A stretch of 64,000 bases of DNA from the NCBI RefSeq assembly GCF_048773025.1, contig NC_133546.1, forward strand, positions 12,852,001 to 12,916,000. Reading direction: 5' to 3'. The position numbers were made by a program, and so were the translations under genes. Origin of the DNA: Camelus bactrianus. Lineage: Eukaryota; Chordata; Mammalia; Artiodactyla; Camelidae. Positions 45,241 through 57,600 of the stretch are shown here, piece after piece (within the stretch, counting starts at the first letter, position 1; every line of letters starts with the position of its first letter). The notes below the pieces were generated by a model. That model searched no databases and was not told where the DNA came from. It saw only the letters and a program-made list of their open reading frames with translations.

Positions 45241-46129
45241 GCTCAAATGTACAAAGAGCAAGAACATTACAGAAAATTAAGGGGATTGAACTCAAGGAAT
45301 AGAAAACTAAAAGTTGAGGAAACCAGCCCACCAAACGAAGGGCTGACGAGAACTTTAAGTGCAACCGGTGGAAGTCATGTTTATGGCACATTATGCTGAT
45401 AACTTCCAGTTGATAATGGTAGAGTTTAAAACATAAGGACCCCCCCCAAAAAAAACATGCAGGAAGTGCTGTTATGCATAATGAACCCTGGAATCCCCAT
45501 ACCTGGGGGCCGTGGACAGTGACTCTGGCCTAATTACTTCTACTTCTGTTAAAAGTGTATTCCTTTACTTCCCAATCTTCACTCTGCAGACTTACTGCCT
45601 TTTAGCCCCAGACTGCCGACCAAATAATTGTGTGCTTATGAGACTTTTCCTGTGACTATAAACTTAAGCAAATTGCAAAAGCTGCTGATAAACTTTAGTG
45701 TTGATTTTCATTCCTCATAAAAAGCATCTTTGGGGACTACTTAAGTTTTAATTGAACTTCATTCTTAACATAGAAGATTTATAAAATGAGTTTTAACTGA
45801 ACTTAATTTTTAACAACCATAGATGATTTATAAAATAGATTCATGTAATACATGTAATTAGGGCCTAGGGATTAGTATAAAGTTTTGACTTGCAAAAAAA
45901 AAAAAAAGAAGAAGAAGAAGTACTATAAAATGTCAAATAAATGTACCATTAGCCAAGAAACATGGAATTTTCCATATATTCACCTAGGGGGACAAATTGT
46001 CACTGCCTTCCAGTAGTTTACAGTCTTAAAACTATAAACTAAAATTATCATAAACATTCAGCTATCATTTTTTTATTCACAAAAAATTTTTACATGTATT
46101 ATTGACATAATAATAGTAATATGGCTTTA

Positions 46130-46330
46130 TCAGTTACTGTTGTATAACCTTAGCTGCTTCTCTGACCTTAGTGTCCCAAACTATTAAACCGTGCCCATAG
46201 TAACTGCCTTATAGGGCTTTGTGAGGATAAAACGAGCTAAAATGTGTAAAACACTTTGAACAGTGTCTAAAACAGTGTACCGCTCAGAAAGCTTTGTTAC
46301 TGTTGTTGCTATGAATAGTAGTATTTATTA
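46130..46330 (-). mobile_element. MIR fragment
   Basis: CCTTAGCTGCTTCTCTGACC, TAGGGCTTTGTGAGGATAAA and GTAAAACACTTTGAACAGTG match the reversed MIR. Confidence 0.6.
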
Positions 46331-49300
46331 CAATAGACAGAGGATTTGAAACCAATGGAAAGGTCAGATTATTTCTCCAAGGTTATGTAACCATCAAGAA
46401 CTAGAAGCAGGTTTTGACTCAAAGAATGTTTGTATATTTTATATTGTTAGGATGATGGCAGGGGGATGGAGAAAAGTAGACCAACTCATGATGATATATT
46501 TTGAAGGCAGAATCAATTGAGGGGCATTGGTTGATGGTTTGGACCTGGGGAACAAGAGACAGGGGGACTCTGACTTGAGCGTCTTGGGGGCATTGGCTGA
46601 CAGAGGAGACAGGTGGGTAGCAGTGCCACTGACCAATGGGCAAGACTGGGTCGCTGGCAGTAACCACTGGCCGGGCAAAGATGGGGTAGAATTAAGATAC
46701 TCAGGTGAATAGTCACAAGTCCTGTGGCTTAGAAAAATGACCTGCATTAGATGTTTGTATTTGTGTCTGTTATGTTGTGTAGTACACGGGAAAAAAGAGC
46801 ATTTCCCTTAGAGTCAAAAAGCCTGGGGTCGACTATCTGGGTATTTTGATTTGAATGCAAGATCTGACTGCAGGTACACAGGATGTCTAAAATCAGGAAG
46901 TCTGCTGTGCAACTTATGGAAACTGGTTGCATTCCTCTAAATTTCCCCTTGTATAAAATAATGCACTGAGTTTTAACAGCATTCTAGTCTATTGGCCGTG
47001 AATGAGGTGGGTTAAAAGCATTCACTGTGCTGGTGTTTTTGGTACTTTTAAATTGTTACTGGTAATTATAGGCAGTCAGAGTCAAAAGTGAACTAAGCAC
47101 GAACACTCTGGAACTTACTTTGGTTAGAGGACCAAGAAGAGAACAACAAACCATGAAATCCTCTTTCAATCACGTTCTTTTTTTGTGTGTGTGTGCCAAC
47201 AAGTTTCTACTTGTTCGTGGCCAGCTCGTGAACAAAAACCTACATTTCAAAATGTTTGTGCTCCAGTTTAATTGAGAGAAAGAGTTCCAATGTTAATATA
47301 ATTAAAAGTCAAGTTACAAACCATTTTATTTTACTTTGTACCAAGCGCCCGGTATACTGTCAGCGCTCAGTGCTCAGTGGAATGGCAGCCTTCATCTGCC
47401 AGTTAACTTTTGAGTATCAGCTTTTGCCAGACTGCTAACATTATCCTATACCCAACAGACAACCTGGAGGAATGGGTAGATCTTATGTAGGTGTACATTA
47501 TCTACAAGGAATCGCAAGTTACTATTAACTATTCTGTGTTCAGGAAACTTTTTATCCATAGACTGAAACCCAGCTAAATTTCCTGGACATTTTTATAACT
47601 GAATATTTTAAATTATTTAAAAAATGAAAAATGAAAGAATTTCTAATTAAATGAGTGAAGCCGCACAAGTGATTTTAAAACTTCAAACTTTCTATGGACC
47701 TGTTTCTGACACAGCTAGAAGCCTACCTCTTTATACCTTGCAAGCAATTCCAGTGACTGTAAGAAAAAAATTGTGATGTCTGTTATGTGTGTGGTATTTA
47801 GACACCTTAATTACCCTGCTGTGTCACAAGTGTGGCGGTAAGAAATAGTTAGAATCTTCAGATTTTCATTTTTAAGAAAATACCAACATCCATATGGTTA
47901 AAAGGACCTATTATATAGTCTTTTACTTAGTAATTTTTGAATCAGTCGTATTCTTTGCTTTGCTGTCTTCTTGCCTAGTCTCTTCCCGTGATCAGTGCAG
48001 CTTCCAGAAATGTGAACTCTGTTCTCTGTTACCTAGAGGAGAATGTGATTAAGATGGAAAATATACTATTAAAAATGTAAAGATGATATACAGCAAGTCC
48101 ATGCACATTCTTCATTTCAGACCCATGCTGTTTATACTTATCTACTCATTTAGATTAACTGAAATGTTTTTCTAAATGCATGTAGATAATAAAGATGTTA
48201 TTTCTTTTGAATCGGTTCAAATGAATGGGAACCATCTTTTCCTTCTCATGGTCCACGTGGCCTCACCCTGAACACAGCCGAATGGTACAAGCACTGTCCT
48301 AACTCATCAGCCAAACTCCTGCTCCCGGCATCATTTTCCCAGTGCTCTTCTTACAATTCCTTGTTTAGTCTGCAGCTAGGCTTGCGGGTTGGTTCGGGGT
48401 TTGGTCAGTGACAGTTATCGTGTGCTTTTCTCTAACTCTCACGTTCAGTGCTATTTCTTTTCTTTCTTTTTTTCAAACTGCAGAATTCACCTACTATTTT
48501 GCTTTTTAGTCCTTCATTTTGTGTTCTAATGCTTCTATACATCGTTAAAGACTTTTTTCTTCCTTGGTGTGATTATCTGCCTCATGAGATGATCAGAATT
48601 TTGGCATCTTCGTGACACACTGGAATATGATCAGCCCCCAGTGAGGAGAATGTGATGAGTCAGACTTCAGCCTGTGATGCACCATCAGCCCATCGAAGAC
48701 GTTTCTGACTAATAAGAAATAGAGCTTATTTGCTGATACTTCAGGAGAAATATTAAAAATTTTGTAATTCAAATTTTGTTCTAGTTTATTATTCCTTTTA
48801 GAATTGAGTACCAAAATTCTGATAGTTACCTCTTTTCTGTACAAAGCTAACTTAATATAAGTTTATCTGGACATTTAAATGAGTCATGTTTATGAACAGA
48901 AGGCTGAGCTAAGATCTTTTAGCGTTATCTCTTTGTATGTCTTTGGTCATTGTGAATAATATTTCTTTTTTAAACTTCTGGTTGGCTTTTTATAAGCTTG
49001 TACAAATTTGTTGAAAATAAGAGAAAGAAGAAAGTGAGGAAGGGAGGGAAGGAGACTAGAAAGGAAAAAGGAGATTATAATTATTCTTAAGCATAAAATT
49101 TTCCCCAAATCGAGATAACACCTACAGATTATCTTACTAGATAGTTGTTGTTAGTGTAACATTTATGCTGCAGTGTTTAAATGTGCTCATTTAGTACAGA
49201 AATAATGAGGAGATTAGGGTGACCAGTATTAGTTTTTTTTTAAGTAGTGCTTTTTATTTGCATTCTTTGTCTCCATTTGTATTGTATTGGAAATGCTTTG

Positions 49301-49489
49301 TATAACAAATTCTTCAAAAGTCAATTTTAGCACTTGTGTAAATCATTAACAGTTCCTTTTACTTTTCCATAGGACAGTATTTTTCCTTCTGGACATTAAA
49401 TTCCTATAGCTACCTATTATTTCTAAGAACGTGTGTTATATTTACAATCACTTTGAATTGTTAAGTCTTCCTGTCGCTTTCCTCCTTAG

Positions 49490-49591
49490 AATGATCTGAA
49501 GGTGCTGTTTACATCACTCGCTGACCACAAATACATCATTCTGCAGAAACTGGCAACTGTGTTGGAACAGCCTGTGGCAGAGCAAATAGAG
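49490..49591 (+). CDS. SYNE1: SYNE1 exon E14 (34 codons)
   Basis: Acceptor cttcctgtcgctttcctccttag|AATGATCTG; donor ATAGAG|gtattt; phase 0-0. It is the shortest exon here. The peptide is NDLKVLFTSLADHKYIILQK, then LATVLEQPVAEQIE. It opens a new repeat after the ILNFQ end of E13. Human has LADNKYIILQKLANVFEQPVAEQ. The donor gtattt lacks the usual purine-rich +3 to +5, so it is a relatively weak match. Confidence 0.95.
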
Positions 49592-49899
49592 GTATTTACA
49601 GCTGCCTTTTTCCAGAAGAGCAAATGCAATGAGTAGATCTGATTTACTAGGAAATTTCGAATGTTCTATGAAAGACTGATGGCTTACTGTGGTGTTTTCG
49701 TTGGTCACGTATTTTATTTTTAAGGCTTGAATAACTGCTTGGATTACATGGACTCTATCCCTTACTTCTGCATGCAGCCAGGAAATGTGAGATAGGAAAG
49801 GGCATTAATGACAGATGCCACCTAACAGTGAGCTTAGACATGAACCTCAGTGACATTTGGCAGGGAGTCAGACTGTCCTGGTAGTGATACGGATGAAGC

Positions 49900-50240
49900 A
49901 CCATGGACATAGTTTAGAAGGTGGGTCCATTACCTTCAGTGGTGATCGGATCAGGGGAAAATTTGGTAAAGGGAAATTTGAACTGGACTTAGAAGTTTGG
50001 ACATGCAGAGACTAGGAAGAAAGGTGCCAAATAAAGAGGAGAGCCAGAACAAAGACAGAAATGTTAGACAGTTCAGGGCACTTTGGGAGAAAAGCAAGTA
50101 ACCCTGTTTAGCTGAATTTAACGAGGAACCAAAGTGATTGAGGGGAAATAATGTTGGAAGAGAAGAATTTGAGGCAATTTCTAAGACCTGTTGAATGTCA
50201 AAAAATTTGGACTCTATTCTACAAATGAGTGGCCTTGAAA
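49900..50240 (-). mobile_element. L2-like fragment
   Basis: Purine-rich with GAATGTCAAAAAATTTGGAC and TCTATTCTACAAATGAGTGG, similar to the reversed L2 body. Edges uncertain. Confidence 0.45.
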
Positions 50241-52409
50241 CTTCATGGATTGCACACTTCATTGGTGAAAAAGAAGTAAGCACATACCACAAATACATCT
50301 ACCTATTTATAAATTGTAAGCAGGTACTATGTTACAAAGCATGCACACAAATGAAAGTTTTAAAATGCATGTGGTTGAATATAAATGACAGATGTAGTAT
50401 TGCATCTCATAGAGCATCTTACTACACTTCGGGGTACTTACACTCACCTTGGACACCACTGGCAGTGGAAGGTCACTAGGGATATTTGAGGGTGAGGGTG
50501 AGGGTCAGTGTCAGCTCCTGCTTCTGGATGAGTGACATGGCAGCATCAGGGTCAGGAAGGAGGGTGACCATCCGAGGGTCCCCACGACTGCACTGAGGAG
50601 AAGGAATGAGGATTCACACCATCACACTGGCAGTGGAAACAGGGAGGGGAGAAGAAATGGGAAGGCTGTTACATAGAAGATCCCTTTTTGTAGGCTCATG
50701 ATTATGAAAATGTGTATTTTAATAGAATTTCATAACCTAATTTCAGTAGATCTCCAATGATTCTATGGGTAAGCCACAGGGAATCACCTGAAATAGAAAT
50801 CATCAGAAAATTTCTCAGTATAAAAGGATCTCTCTCTCTCTCACCATCTAAGATAGTTTACAAAGTTATATGTGCATATGTCTTTTTCTTGACCATAATT
50901 TCGTTTGTTTTTTAAAAGCAATCCCTCATTTTCCCCAAACTAAAAAGCATCCTTCCATGTCATAGCTTCTGCTTGCAAGGACATTTTTTATTTTTATTTT
51001 TATTTTTTGGCTCATATTGTATCTGATTCCAAACAAGATTTGAGCAGCTGTAGTGATGCTTTGCCTTGAATTCCTAGTGTGAAATTTAAGGTCCGTATGA
51101 CCACAAGTGACACTTTTATTAATTATTGACCAATGTAACTAAAGTAAATTTCACAGATATAAATAAATAACTGGCTTATCTTTTTGAATAAATGGAAGGC
51201 AACTTTTTAAAAAGTGCTAATTAATCCTCCTTGGGTTAAAGAGGTAATAAGAGCAGAAGGCATGGGGATTTATTCATCTTTTGAGTCATGTCTTTCTGAC
51301 CTAGAACTGACCTGTTGCCCCATGAGTCTGGTGCACAGCTGTCTTCTGGGATCTCCATTTACTGCCATTCTGAGTACTTCCTTCCCTTCTCCCTTCTGTT
51401 GGGTCTTCTCTCTCCTGAGTCCCAAGTCTTTGTCTTTATTCTGTTGTTTCCTTGTCTTGTTAGTGCATATCCTTCCTAGGAAAGGATGCACGCTAGATAT
51501 AATTCTTCAGCACTTTGCATGTCTGAAAATGTTCCAGTACTTTGCTCACACTTATGGTAGCGTGGCTCTTCATAGAAGTCTTGGTCAGTTTTTTATAGAG
51601 TTTTGAGGCTTTTCTTCCATTGTTTTCTAGCTTCCGGTGCTGGCTTGAGGAATCTAAAATTGTTCTCATTCCCGAGGGTCCCAGTGTTCTGCAATTTCAC
51701 AATGATGTGCCTTTTATCCACTGGGCCAGGAGCTACTTTGATTGGGCAGCCTTCATCCTCCTCTTCTGGAACATTTCCTTGTGTCTATTAGAAATATTTA
51801 TTTAACTATTTTTCATCCCTCTGTTTTATCTGTCTCCCTTTCTGAAACTCCTTGTAGGCAGGTGTGGGACACGCTGGGCCAGTCCTCTCGTTTTCTCATC
51901 CAGAGACACTTCTCTCTGTCTTTTTGCTCTGTTTTCTGGAGACTTCCTCAGTTCCAACTCCAGACTTTTTTCTTGACTTTTGCATTTCTGATCTCAGGCA
52001 TTTAATCTTCCCAGAAGTTTTTTTCGGTTCTCTGAATGGTCTGTTTTTGGTAGTATCCTGTTCCTTTTTTAAAAAAATGCATGACCGTTTGGAATCTCTC
52101 TGAGTATTAGTAATAATTTTTTTGGTTGAAGTTTTTTTTTTTTTTTTTTTTGTATTGGGGGGCTTCGGGTGTTTTTGGTTGAAGGTTTTTATTAGTCTTG
52201 GGGTTTTTTTGGTTTGTTTTTTCTTTTTTTGTTTTGTTTTGCCCTGGATAGTCAGTTTCCCTCCACGTTGCTTCTATTTGTTGGCTTATTTTGGGCTCTA
52301 CCTTTCCCGTTAGAGGCTTTTCTCAGCTATACAGAAATGTTTTGTTGTCTATTCACATTTAGGATGGGAGACCAAACAGCAGAATGGAAACTTCATGAGT
52401 GGATGGGGC

Positions 52410-52510
52410 TGGACAGTTTTGAGATTTATTGAAGGATGGTCTGTGTTGGCTATTTGTTGGGGAACCCTTGTGTCAACATTTTTAGGTCTCTCGGCCTTTT
52501 CACATTCCTC
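52410..52510 (+). repeat. Interspersed repeat copy 1 (unassigned family)
   Basis: TTTGAGATTTATTGAAGGAT, GGTCTGTGTTGGCTATTTGT and TTAGGTCTCTCGGCCTTTTC recur at 54311-54405. Flanking sequence (51500-52400, T/C-rich) may belong to the same old element. Confidence 0.6.
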
Positions 52511-53764
52511 CAACTCCCCTTCTGTCTGGGAGGAGAGACGTGGCTTCAGCACTCCACACTCCAGAAGATGCAGGGCTCCTCATTCAGCGCTCAGTGGGCG
52601 TCCAGACACTTTATCCCCTTGTTCTCAGTCAAGGACTCAAGCCCACAACTGTGTCTGGCGCCCCTCCATCCAGAGGCTGTCTGTTGTACCTTCTCTGGAA
52701 AATAACCTTTCAGCCTTTCACCAAGGAAGGAAGAGCCAGTGTGGAATGAGGAAGGGGATCTGGGAAGTGAACTGCTCTTCAAGCATCTTTTCACCAAGCC
52801 CCCTTATTCAGCATCCCATCCCAGGTTGCCCAGAGTCCCAGAGATCCCTGTTGCTGAAATGTGGTGATAAAGAACCACTACTAGCTTAGGATTCAGCTTT
52901 CTCGGATTTCCTAAGTCAGTTACCACGTATCCTTCTGATGTGCAGTTTGTAAAATTTTGTTAGTATTATCTTCTTTCCTGTTTCCTTGCTCTTACAGATT
53001 TATGGGGGAGAAAAACACACCAGAAAACAAGCAAACAAAAGATTGGCTGTGGTTGTAGTGGGGACTCATGGAAGAGAAAACAGGACACGTGTTTCCTTTG
53101 CCATCTGGAGTTCGTGTTCCTTTCATCCTTCAGGGGCAGCTGAGGTGGCTCTTCTTCCAAAAGCCTCCTTCAGCTGCTCCAGGACTCACTGGTGGCTCCG
53201 GGCTCCAAAGCCATCTCGCAGGGATGACCAGCATCAAGTTTAGTACATAATTGTATTCGGCCTTATTTCGTTTTCTTCTGCTTACTCAGCTTCCTCACCA
53301 TCTCTAAGCTCCGTGAAGGCCAGGTTGAGGTCTTGTCCTGCTTCTGCAGACCTCACGCTAGGAAGACAAGGCTCCACACGAGCAGCCTCTTTCAGGCTCG
53401 ATGGCTTGCTGTTCTCCTTTACAAAGTGGAAGCCCTCCCTGACTATGCTGGAACATACTTTCCTCCTGCCTCACTGAACTTCTCTCCAAAGATGCTCAGA
53501 ACTGCATTTCAGAAAACCAGAACACAGTCCCCTAGAAAATCTCAGGCAGATACCTTTTTCTGATTCTGTCCTAAGTCATGCTTCTTATTCAGGTTCCTAT
53601 TCAGTTTTCCTTATTTGTTCCAGGAAGCTGTTCTCCCAGCCATCCATGCTAAGCCCCTCCTACCTCCTCACCTTTAAAATAGCTGATCTGTAGTGTAATA
53701 AAGGGCCTTCTTCCCTTTTCTGTATAATAGAGGACCATGGTTTTTATGTGATGTGGTAAATGTC

Positions 53765-53880
53765 TTTTTTTAATTCTTTCTTATTTTATTAAAATGTAGT
53801 TGATTTACAACCTTAGTTTCAGGTGTACAGCAAAGCGATTCAGTTACACATGTACATACATGTATATTTTCTCAGTTTCT
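53765..53880 (-). mobile_element. Cetartiodactyl L1 3'-end fragment
   Basis: AAAATGTAGTTGATTTACAA, TTTCAGGTGTACAGCAAAGC and GATTCAGTTACACATGTACA are the reversed 3' end of cetartiodactyl L1. It lies about 120 bp before the weak E15 acceptor. Confidence 0.7.
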
Positions 53881-53998
53881 TTTACATGGAAAATGTTTTA
53901 GGTGGAGAGGGGAGGAACAAACAAGGGGACACCATAGTCACATTTTGCTTGGAGACTGTTCACGTGAGTTTTAATGAAATGTCATAAATCATACATAG

Positions 53999-54118
53999 GC
54001 AATACAGCAGGCTGAAGATGGGCTGAAGGAATTGGATGCAGGAATCATTGAGTTAAAAAGGCGTGCTGACAAGCTGCAGGTGGAGCAGCCTTCCATGCAA
54101 GAACTCTCCAGACTTCAG
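53999..54118 (+). CDS. SYNE1: SYNE1 exon E15 (40 codons)
   Basis: Acceptor gaaatgtcataaatcatacatag|GCAATACAG; donor CTTCAG|gtacaa; phase 0-0. The peptide is AIQQAEDGLKELDAGIIELK, then RRADKLQVEQPSMQELSRLQ. It is strongly helical with regular Leu/Ile spacing and closely matches human nesprin-1. The region before the AG is purine-rich (gttttaatgaaatgtcataaatcat), one of the poorest pyrimidine tracts of the set, so this exon is a candidate for regulated inclusion; skipping would keep the frame (inference). Confidence 0.95.
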
Positions 54119-55665
54119 GTACAATTTTCTCCCAGTGGCATTTGACTTCAATGATACATCTTAACTAGAAGTTAAGAAAAAATTATTTTCTCTGTTTTTT
54201 CAGGTTTTGGCTAAAACAATTCATGTCATTGAGACCCTGATTTTTCTTCCAAGTAACTCTTAAAACATTTTCTGAAACGTTTACTGTATTTCGTAAAATA
54301 AATTATCAATTTTTGAGATTTACTAAAGGGTGGTCTGTCTGGGCTATTTGTTGGAGAATTCTTGTGTCCAATTTTTAAGTCTGATAGTCTCACATTCTAA
54401 GATTTTCTGACATAATTATTATTCCAGTGGTTAAGCATTGGTATCATTCCATTGTGGCATATTGTGTTCTACTATAGAAGATACAGTAATTAGCAACCTA
54501 CCTGGAGAAGTTAAAAGAAAGATCTCTATCCTGTACTATACTCTACCCCCAAAAGCCATTTTAAGGAAAAAAATACTTAAGCTAATACTTTTTAGAAAGT
54601 ATATTTTCTCAAGTGTCCAAAATTATAGTTTATATTTCCTACATGTTTGAATGGAAAAGAGGCATTGTTTCAATTCCAGAACCAAAAAAAATTAAACTAG
54701 AATGCAGCTGAAATCTAAACAGACTTCCTGGCATCTTTCAGGAGTACAGAATAACAGTTGGAATTAGAATGTTTTCCTACATCTGGCACCTGGGCAAGAA
54801 TCTGTAATCAGGCTGGTAGGAAGATACTGGGATATTAAACCAGCAAAGTAGCATCTGATAGGAAACACAGTTAAGTTATATTAAAGAAAAAAAAAAACAC
54901 ACACATGTTAAGTTTTCTCTGAACTGAGCTATTGAGGGATTAATAATATGAGTCCAACACAGGGTCACAAGTTCTTTCTTTTGAGAAAATAAAATACCTC
55001 TTATTTTAAAAAGAACATTTTTATTTTAACTGTCTCATCCGATTACCTAACATTTCATAATATGGACCACTGCCCCCACTCTGTCCTTTTTAGACAGTTT
55101 GCCAGCAGTACTTAAATGTCAGGTGTAATGGTCAAGCGTCAGAGCTGTAAATAGGCATTAAAGTTGAACTTTTCCAGATTGAGCCATTTTGACCTGCTAA
55201 CCCTTAATATGATACATTAATTAGGTCCATATGCCTCAAATAAATTTCGTATTTGGTGTATCATCACCCACTAAAATGTCTTTCCAGTTTAAATAGTTAT
55301 TTATTTACTCCGCCACATTTGGCAAAAACAGGGCCTTTTTAAGTTTTAAAGTCTTTTTGCTCACATTAAACTCTTCTGTTTCTGTAGCTGTTTATTTGAG
55401 GAATAGTCCCAAATCTGATTATTATTTAGCAGACAAAATGTTGAAGATACTCAATTCAGTTATTCTAAAATGATAAAATTTGAGAGCATTCTAAAAATCA
55501 GAACTACATTTTCTGTGACTTTTCTCTTGGCCGTGTGAGCAGTTTTTCAGCATTTTAAGCCCAACCTCACCATAAACTATTGGCATCCTGAGAGGACAGG
55601 TGTCAGGTGTACCTCACATAGAGGTAAATTTGAATTAAGCATGAGTCTTGCGGTCTGTTTCTTAG
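54119..55665. other. Intron E15-E16 (1.5 kb)
   Basis: Repeat copy at 54311-54405; otherwise AT-rich with nothing recognised. Confidence 0.55.
54311..54405 (+). repeat. Interspersed repeat copy 2 (unassigned family)
   Basis: TTTGAGATTTACTAAAGGGT, GGTCTGTCTGGGCTATTTGT and TTAAGTCTGATAGTCTCACA match 52410-52510, about 80% by eye, on either side of E15. Confidence 0.6.
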
Positions 55666-55866
55666 GACATGTATGATGAGCTGATGGTGACCATTGGCTC
55701 CCGGCGGAGTGGTCTGAACCAGAATCTTGCTCTCAAGAGTCAGTATGAAAGGGCCCTGCAAGATCTGGCTGACCTGCTGGACACTGGACGAGAGAAGATG
55801 GCCGGAGACCAGAAAATTATCGTGTCTTCCAAGGAGGAAATCCAACAGCTACTTGACAAACATAAG
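55666..55866 (+). CDS. SYNE1: SYNE1 exon E16 (67 codons)
   Basis: Acceptor gtcttgcggtctgtttcttag|GACATGTAT; phase 0-0. The peptide is DMYDELMVTIGSRRSGLNQN, then LALKSQYERALQDLADLLDT, GREKMAGDQKIIVSSKEEIQ and QLLDKHK. The YERALQDLADLL helix is typical of the rod. The donor is AAG|gtaaaa and runs straight into a long A tract followed by a GA repeat (55869-55900). The donor therefore lacks the consensus G at +5 and sits at the edge of a length-variable microsatellite. Confidence 0.96.
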
Positions 55867-55867
55867 G

Positions 55868-55902
55868 TAAAAAAAAAAAAAAAAAAGAGAGAGAGAGAGA
55901 CA
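55868..55902 (+). repeat. A tract and (GA)n beside the E16 donor
   Basis: Begins at the second base of the intron: an A run of about 19 bases, then GAGAGAGAGAGA. Length-variable repeats of this kind are common in mammals; this one defines donor positions +3 onward. Confidence 0.9.
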
Positions 55903-56284
55903 GAAAATTTAGTTTTGGAAGTGCACTCTCACTCACTGATACAATACCTAGGATTATCCATCTTTTATGAGTTTCTACTTGTGTAAGTTACTCTTTAAAA
56001 TGGTCAACAACTGTATATTCCAACGCAGTGGCATTCAGTAGCGCAGAAAAATGATAAAGGATATATTCCTATAATTTTGTAAGTGAGCAAAGAATACAGA
56101 TCTTACCGTTTAGTTTAATGAGCGGTATTAACGATGCCTTCTCCCCTCATAGACCGCAATCAACGGGAAACTCAGGGACTCTTCAAACGAGCCCAGCTTC
56201 GTTCTTTTTCTTTTTTTTAAACTATCTGCAGCTGTTATTTTTGAAAGTATTTTATTTATTTATTATTGTATTAATTAATTATTT

Positions 56285-56406
56285 TATTTTGGTGGGGGCT
56301 GGTAATTAGGTTTATTTATTTTTTGGAGGAGGCACTGGGGGTTGAACCCAGGGCCTCATGCGAGCTAAGCATGCGCTCTACCACTTTAGCTGTACCCTCC
56401 TCCCCC
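56285..56406 (-). mobile_element. Vic-1-type tRNA SINE (camelid)
   Basis: Reverse copy with GGGGGTTGAACCCAGGGCCT, AGCTAAGCATGCGCTCTACC and ACCCTCCTCCCCCA. It is preceded by an AT-rich (TTTA)n stretch (56245-56284) that probably belongs to its tail. Confidence 0.85.
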
Positions 56407-57425
56407 AGCTCCATTCTTAACTCGACTCTCTTCCTTTGTGTCCCTCATGCCCATTTGTTCATCTAGTCCTCAGTGTTCTCTCTGCTTTCCCCCTGTCCTG
56501 ACCAAGAACTGCCTGCTCTGCTCTGGGAACGCAGAGCAGCCCACTCAGGCTTGGACGGGGTTTATGTATGTTTCGTGCATCACTCAGCTCTTCTGGTCCA
56601 TAGACACTTGCTCCTCCAGCTGCCGTGGGCCTTCAGTTTTCCTTCCAGGGGACAACGAGTGCTTTTACTTCATAACCAACCTTGGTGGGCGTGAGATTGT
56701 CCCATCAGTGTGTGCCTTAACCAGGTTCAGGTTAGGCACCACTCCTCAGTAGAGGAGTGCCTGGTTCACACACACACACAGATAACTCTCTCATTATTAG
56801 CCATCCTATGAAAAACAGCAGTTTTGCCAGTTCAGAGACTCCACCTCCCAGACAGTGGACATTTCTTATAGAGGAACTAAAAATTCCCCTGGATTATAGG
56901 TGGTTAACAGTCTACCATTATGTAGCTCTCTGGTGGCTTATAAAGGTAGATTTGGGGGGCAGGGGGGTGCAGAATTGTATTTCTTGCTGTTTTTCTCCAG
57001 AGGTTTTTATCCAAAACTTTGTGATTTATTAAAGCCTTATCATTTGGCTTTGAAAACATTGCTTTAAAGTTCACAGCTGGTTTTTCTCAAATCTTTGACC
57101 AGAGCAATAAAATATCATCCTGAGTTATTCCAGAGGGGAAACTGGGATCAATGTGTGTAAATAACAGAGAAATAAAGCTCAGGAGATGAAGAACCCTAAA
57201 AGGAGCAGGCTGCCATCAGGCAGACGGCTCTCCCGGCTGTGAGAAGTCCGTCCAAGGACGTTGGGGGAGATGGGGTTGTAAAAGGAATATTAGCTTTCTG
57301 TGAATGTTGGGCCCAATGACCTCCAAGTTCTCTTCCAACTGTAAGATTCTATGATATAATAATTGTCAGTTGAAAATAATGATCCAGCTTCCATTGACCA
57401 GACCACTTTCCAAGGGAGGGCTCTT

Positions 57426-57600
57426 CGTGGCCTTGGGCTTATTGCATGAGACTGAGCGGTTCAGCATCTGTAAGGTGGGAAGTAAAACTGCCTACCTCAT
57501 GGAATTGTTATAAGGATTAAATGAGTCAGTCGCTGAAGTGTTCATAGAGTGTCTGGCACATGGTACACACTCAGTGTTAGCTGATGTTAGCTCTTCCCAG
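57426..57600 (-). mobile_element. MIR fragment
   Basis: CTACCTCATGGAATTGTTAT, AAGGATTAAATGAGTCAGTC and GAGTGTCTGGCACATGGTAC follow the reversed MIR. A good match at the conserved core. Confidence 0.7.

Larger units (their letters stand above)
45133..49489. other. Intron E13-E14 (4.4 kb)
   Basis: T tract (45219), a GAA run near 45908-45920 and MIR (46130). 46400-49480 shows no confident element. Confidence 0.55.
49592..53998. other. Intron E14-E15 (4.4 kb)
   Basis: L2-like (49900), a GTGAGG run at 50489-50505, T/C-rich old repeat (about 51500-52700, family unassigned) and L1 end (53765). Confidence 0.5.

Noticed and set aside
45133-45399. Coding extension of E13 past its donor (88 open codons)
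   Set aside because: Consensus donor, the peptide includes a poly-Phe run from a T tract, and the spliced product matches nesprin-1.
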